Shown: in pieces, positions 63,303 through 64,000 of the stretch
How positions within the stretch are numbered: the stretch's first letter is position 1
Layout of the letters: every line of letters begins with the position of its first letter
Source of the DNA: an uncultured Clostridia bacterium
GTDB taxonomy: Bacteria; Bacillota; Clostridia; TANB77; CAG-508
Assembly: GCA_944388045.1 (NCBI GenBank)
Contig: CALXHG010000002.1
Coordinates: forward strand, 64,905-128,904
Reading direction: 5' to 3'
DNA: 64,000 nucleotides
The notes under the pieces: generated by a model
Told to the model about the DNA's origin: nothing
Database searches by the model: none
What the model saw: the letters and a program-made list of their open reading frames with translations, nothing else
Program-made: the position numbers and the translations under genes

Positions 63303-64000
63303 CTATTTTGCTTGTTTTAATATTTCATTTGCTTCATCTTTTGTTAAAAATTTATTTTCTATCATCTTTTCCATTACTTGCCTTTGTCTTTGTTTTGCTA
63401 AATCTGGATTTTTAGTTGGTGCATAAACTGATGGTGCATTTGGAATACCTGCAAGTAATATACATTCGTAGTCAGTCATTTCATCTAACTCTTTATTAAA
63501 ATAGCCTCTACAAGCCTCTTTTACTGTGTAGTATCCATCTCCAAAGAAAATGTTATTTACATACAATTCAAATATATCTTCTTTTGAGTAATGTGATTCT
63601 ATGTTCCAAGCCATAAATACTTCAGCAATTTTTCTTTCCATTTTCTTTTCTTGTGTAAAGTACATATTTTTTGCTAATTGTTGTGTTATTGTACTTCCAC
63701 CTTCTACATAAGACATTGCTTTTATATCATTTATTGCTGCTCTACCTATTGCGATTATATCTATTCCATTATGCTTATAAAATCTTTTATCTTCTACACT
63801 TATTACTGCATTTACATACATTTGTGGTAATTCTGAAAACTCTGCATAATTTTCTTTTGACTTAATTTCTTCTACTTTTTCTTCAAGAGGCATATTTTCT
63901 ATTGCTTCTTTATACATATTATAGCCATTACCAATAAATAATAGTGCTATACTCATTCCAATTAGTAACAAGAAAATTAATACTTTTAATATTTTTTTCA
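63303..64000 (-). CDS. Monofunctional peptidoglycan glycosyltransferase (GT51)
   Basis: A GT51 transglycosylase that polymerises lipid II. An N-terminal membrane helix leads to the catalytic motifs SVEDKRFYKHNGID, which contains the catalytic Glu, EGGSTITQQLAKNMYF, and KEDIFELYVNNIFFGDGYYT. After NAPSVYAPTKNPDLAKQRQ it ends without a transpeptidase domain, so it is MtgA-like and not a full PBP1. The frame begins at the window edge: the last two bases are TG followed by AAAAAAATA, so the ATG very probably starts at the first base beyond the window. About 232 residues. Confidence 0.93.
   Translation of the reverse strand, partial: KKILKVLIFLLLIGMSIALLFIGNGYNMYKEAIENMPLEEKVEEIKSKENYAEFSELPQMYVNAVISVEDKRFYKHNGIDIIAIGRAAINDIKAMSYVEGGSTITQQLAKNMYFTQEKKMERKIAEVFMAWNIESHYSKEDIFELYVNNIFFGDGYYTVKEACRGYFNKELDEMTDYECILLAGIPNAPSVYAPTKNPDLAKQRQRQVMEKMIENKFLTKDEANEILKQAK

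Overview
The window is very AT-rich. It reads as a chromosomal segment of a low-GC Firmicute of the class Clostridia. Two sporulation membrane proteins (YlbJ, SpoIIM), RNase Y, an EndoQ-type PHP nuclease, AGGAGG-type ribosome sites and TTGACA/TATAAT promoters point that way. The style of the accessory genes (small membrane proteins, ART and helicase proteins, many palindromic intergenic repeats) resembles uncultivated gut Clostridia. That lineage guess is an inference; no rRNA is present to confirm it.

Positions 1-24 kb are mostly core genome on the + strand. They hold the 3' part of cysS, then argS, a membrane-anchored unknown, rsmA, fmt and dps, with ylbJ convergent. Next come a DUF45-type metallopeptidase, tRNA-Gln(CTG), a FemAB-like peptidoglycan bridge transferase, alr, a DUF1189 protein, ftsH, a degenerate HD-domain protein, the PHP nuclease, spoIIM, xerD, rny, a membrane protein and a MecA-type class B penicillin-binding protein. 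The cell-wall genes (femAB-like, alr, PBP and a GT51 transglycosylase at the right edge) are scattered, not one operon.

Positions 24-38 kb are transitional. On the minus strand guaA lies behind a 656-residue protein whose N-terminus carries the R / STS / ExE triad of ADP-ribosyltransferases, followed by coiled coil. Next is a zone of decay: an ECF sigma factor with a broken partner gene, a LytTR regulator with two small membrane proteins, and an ABC ATPase gene truncated by a palindromic repeat. Intact genes follow: a fused membrane/spermidine-synthase-like protein, an AI-2E family permease, a GNAT, and an ECF sigma fused through a membrane helix to a large extracytoplasmic domain. At least three families of short palindromic repeats fill the gaps.

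Positions 38-54 kb look like an accessory island, nearly all on the minus strand, with long AT-rich spacers between genes. It contains a tyrosine-recombinase remnant, broken genes, and a three-gene operon (63 aa, 1629 aa and 153 aa). The 1629-aa protein joins an ART-like N-terminus, an SF2 helicase core and five near-identical helicase-associated repeats. A RhuM-Fic protein, a YbaK-type deacylase and a short GC-rich gene of foreign composition follow. Four related non-coding junctions (near 39.1, 44.3, 51.9 and 53.8 kb) share a core and combine left and right flank types in a mosaic way. Two of them are near-identical direct repeats that bracket the helicase operon and the Fic gene. This is the best candidate for an undescribed mobile system.

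Positions 54-64 kb (minus strand) hold a GNAT, a broken esterase, a coiled-coil protein, a Sel1-repeat protein, an XRE regulator, a hexapeptide acetyltransferase, three anchored unknowns including a DUF1287 protein, an in-frame chimera of a Bce-type ABC ATPase and its histidine kinase, a GntR/ABC-2 transporter operon, and the GT51 glycosyltransferase cut by the window edge.
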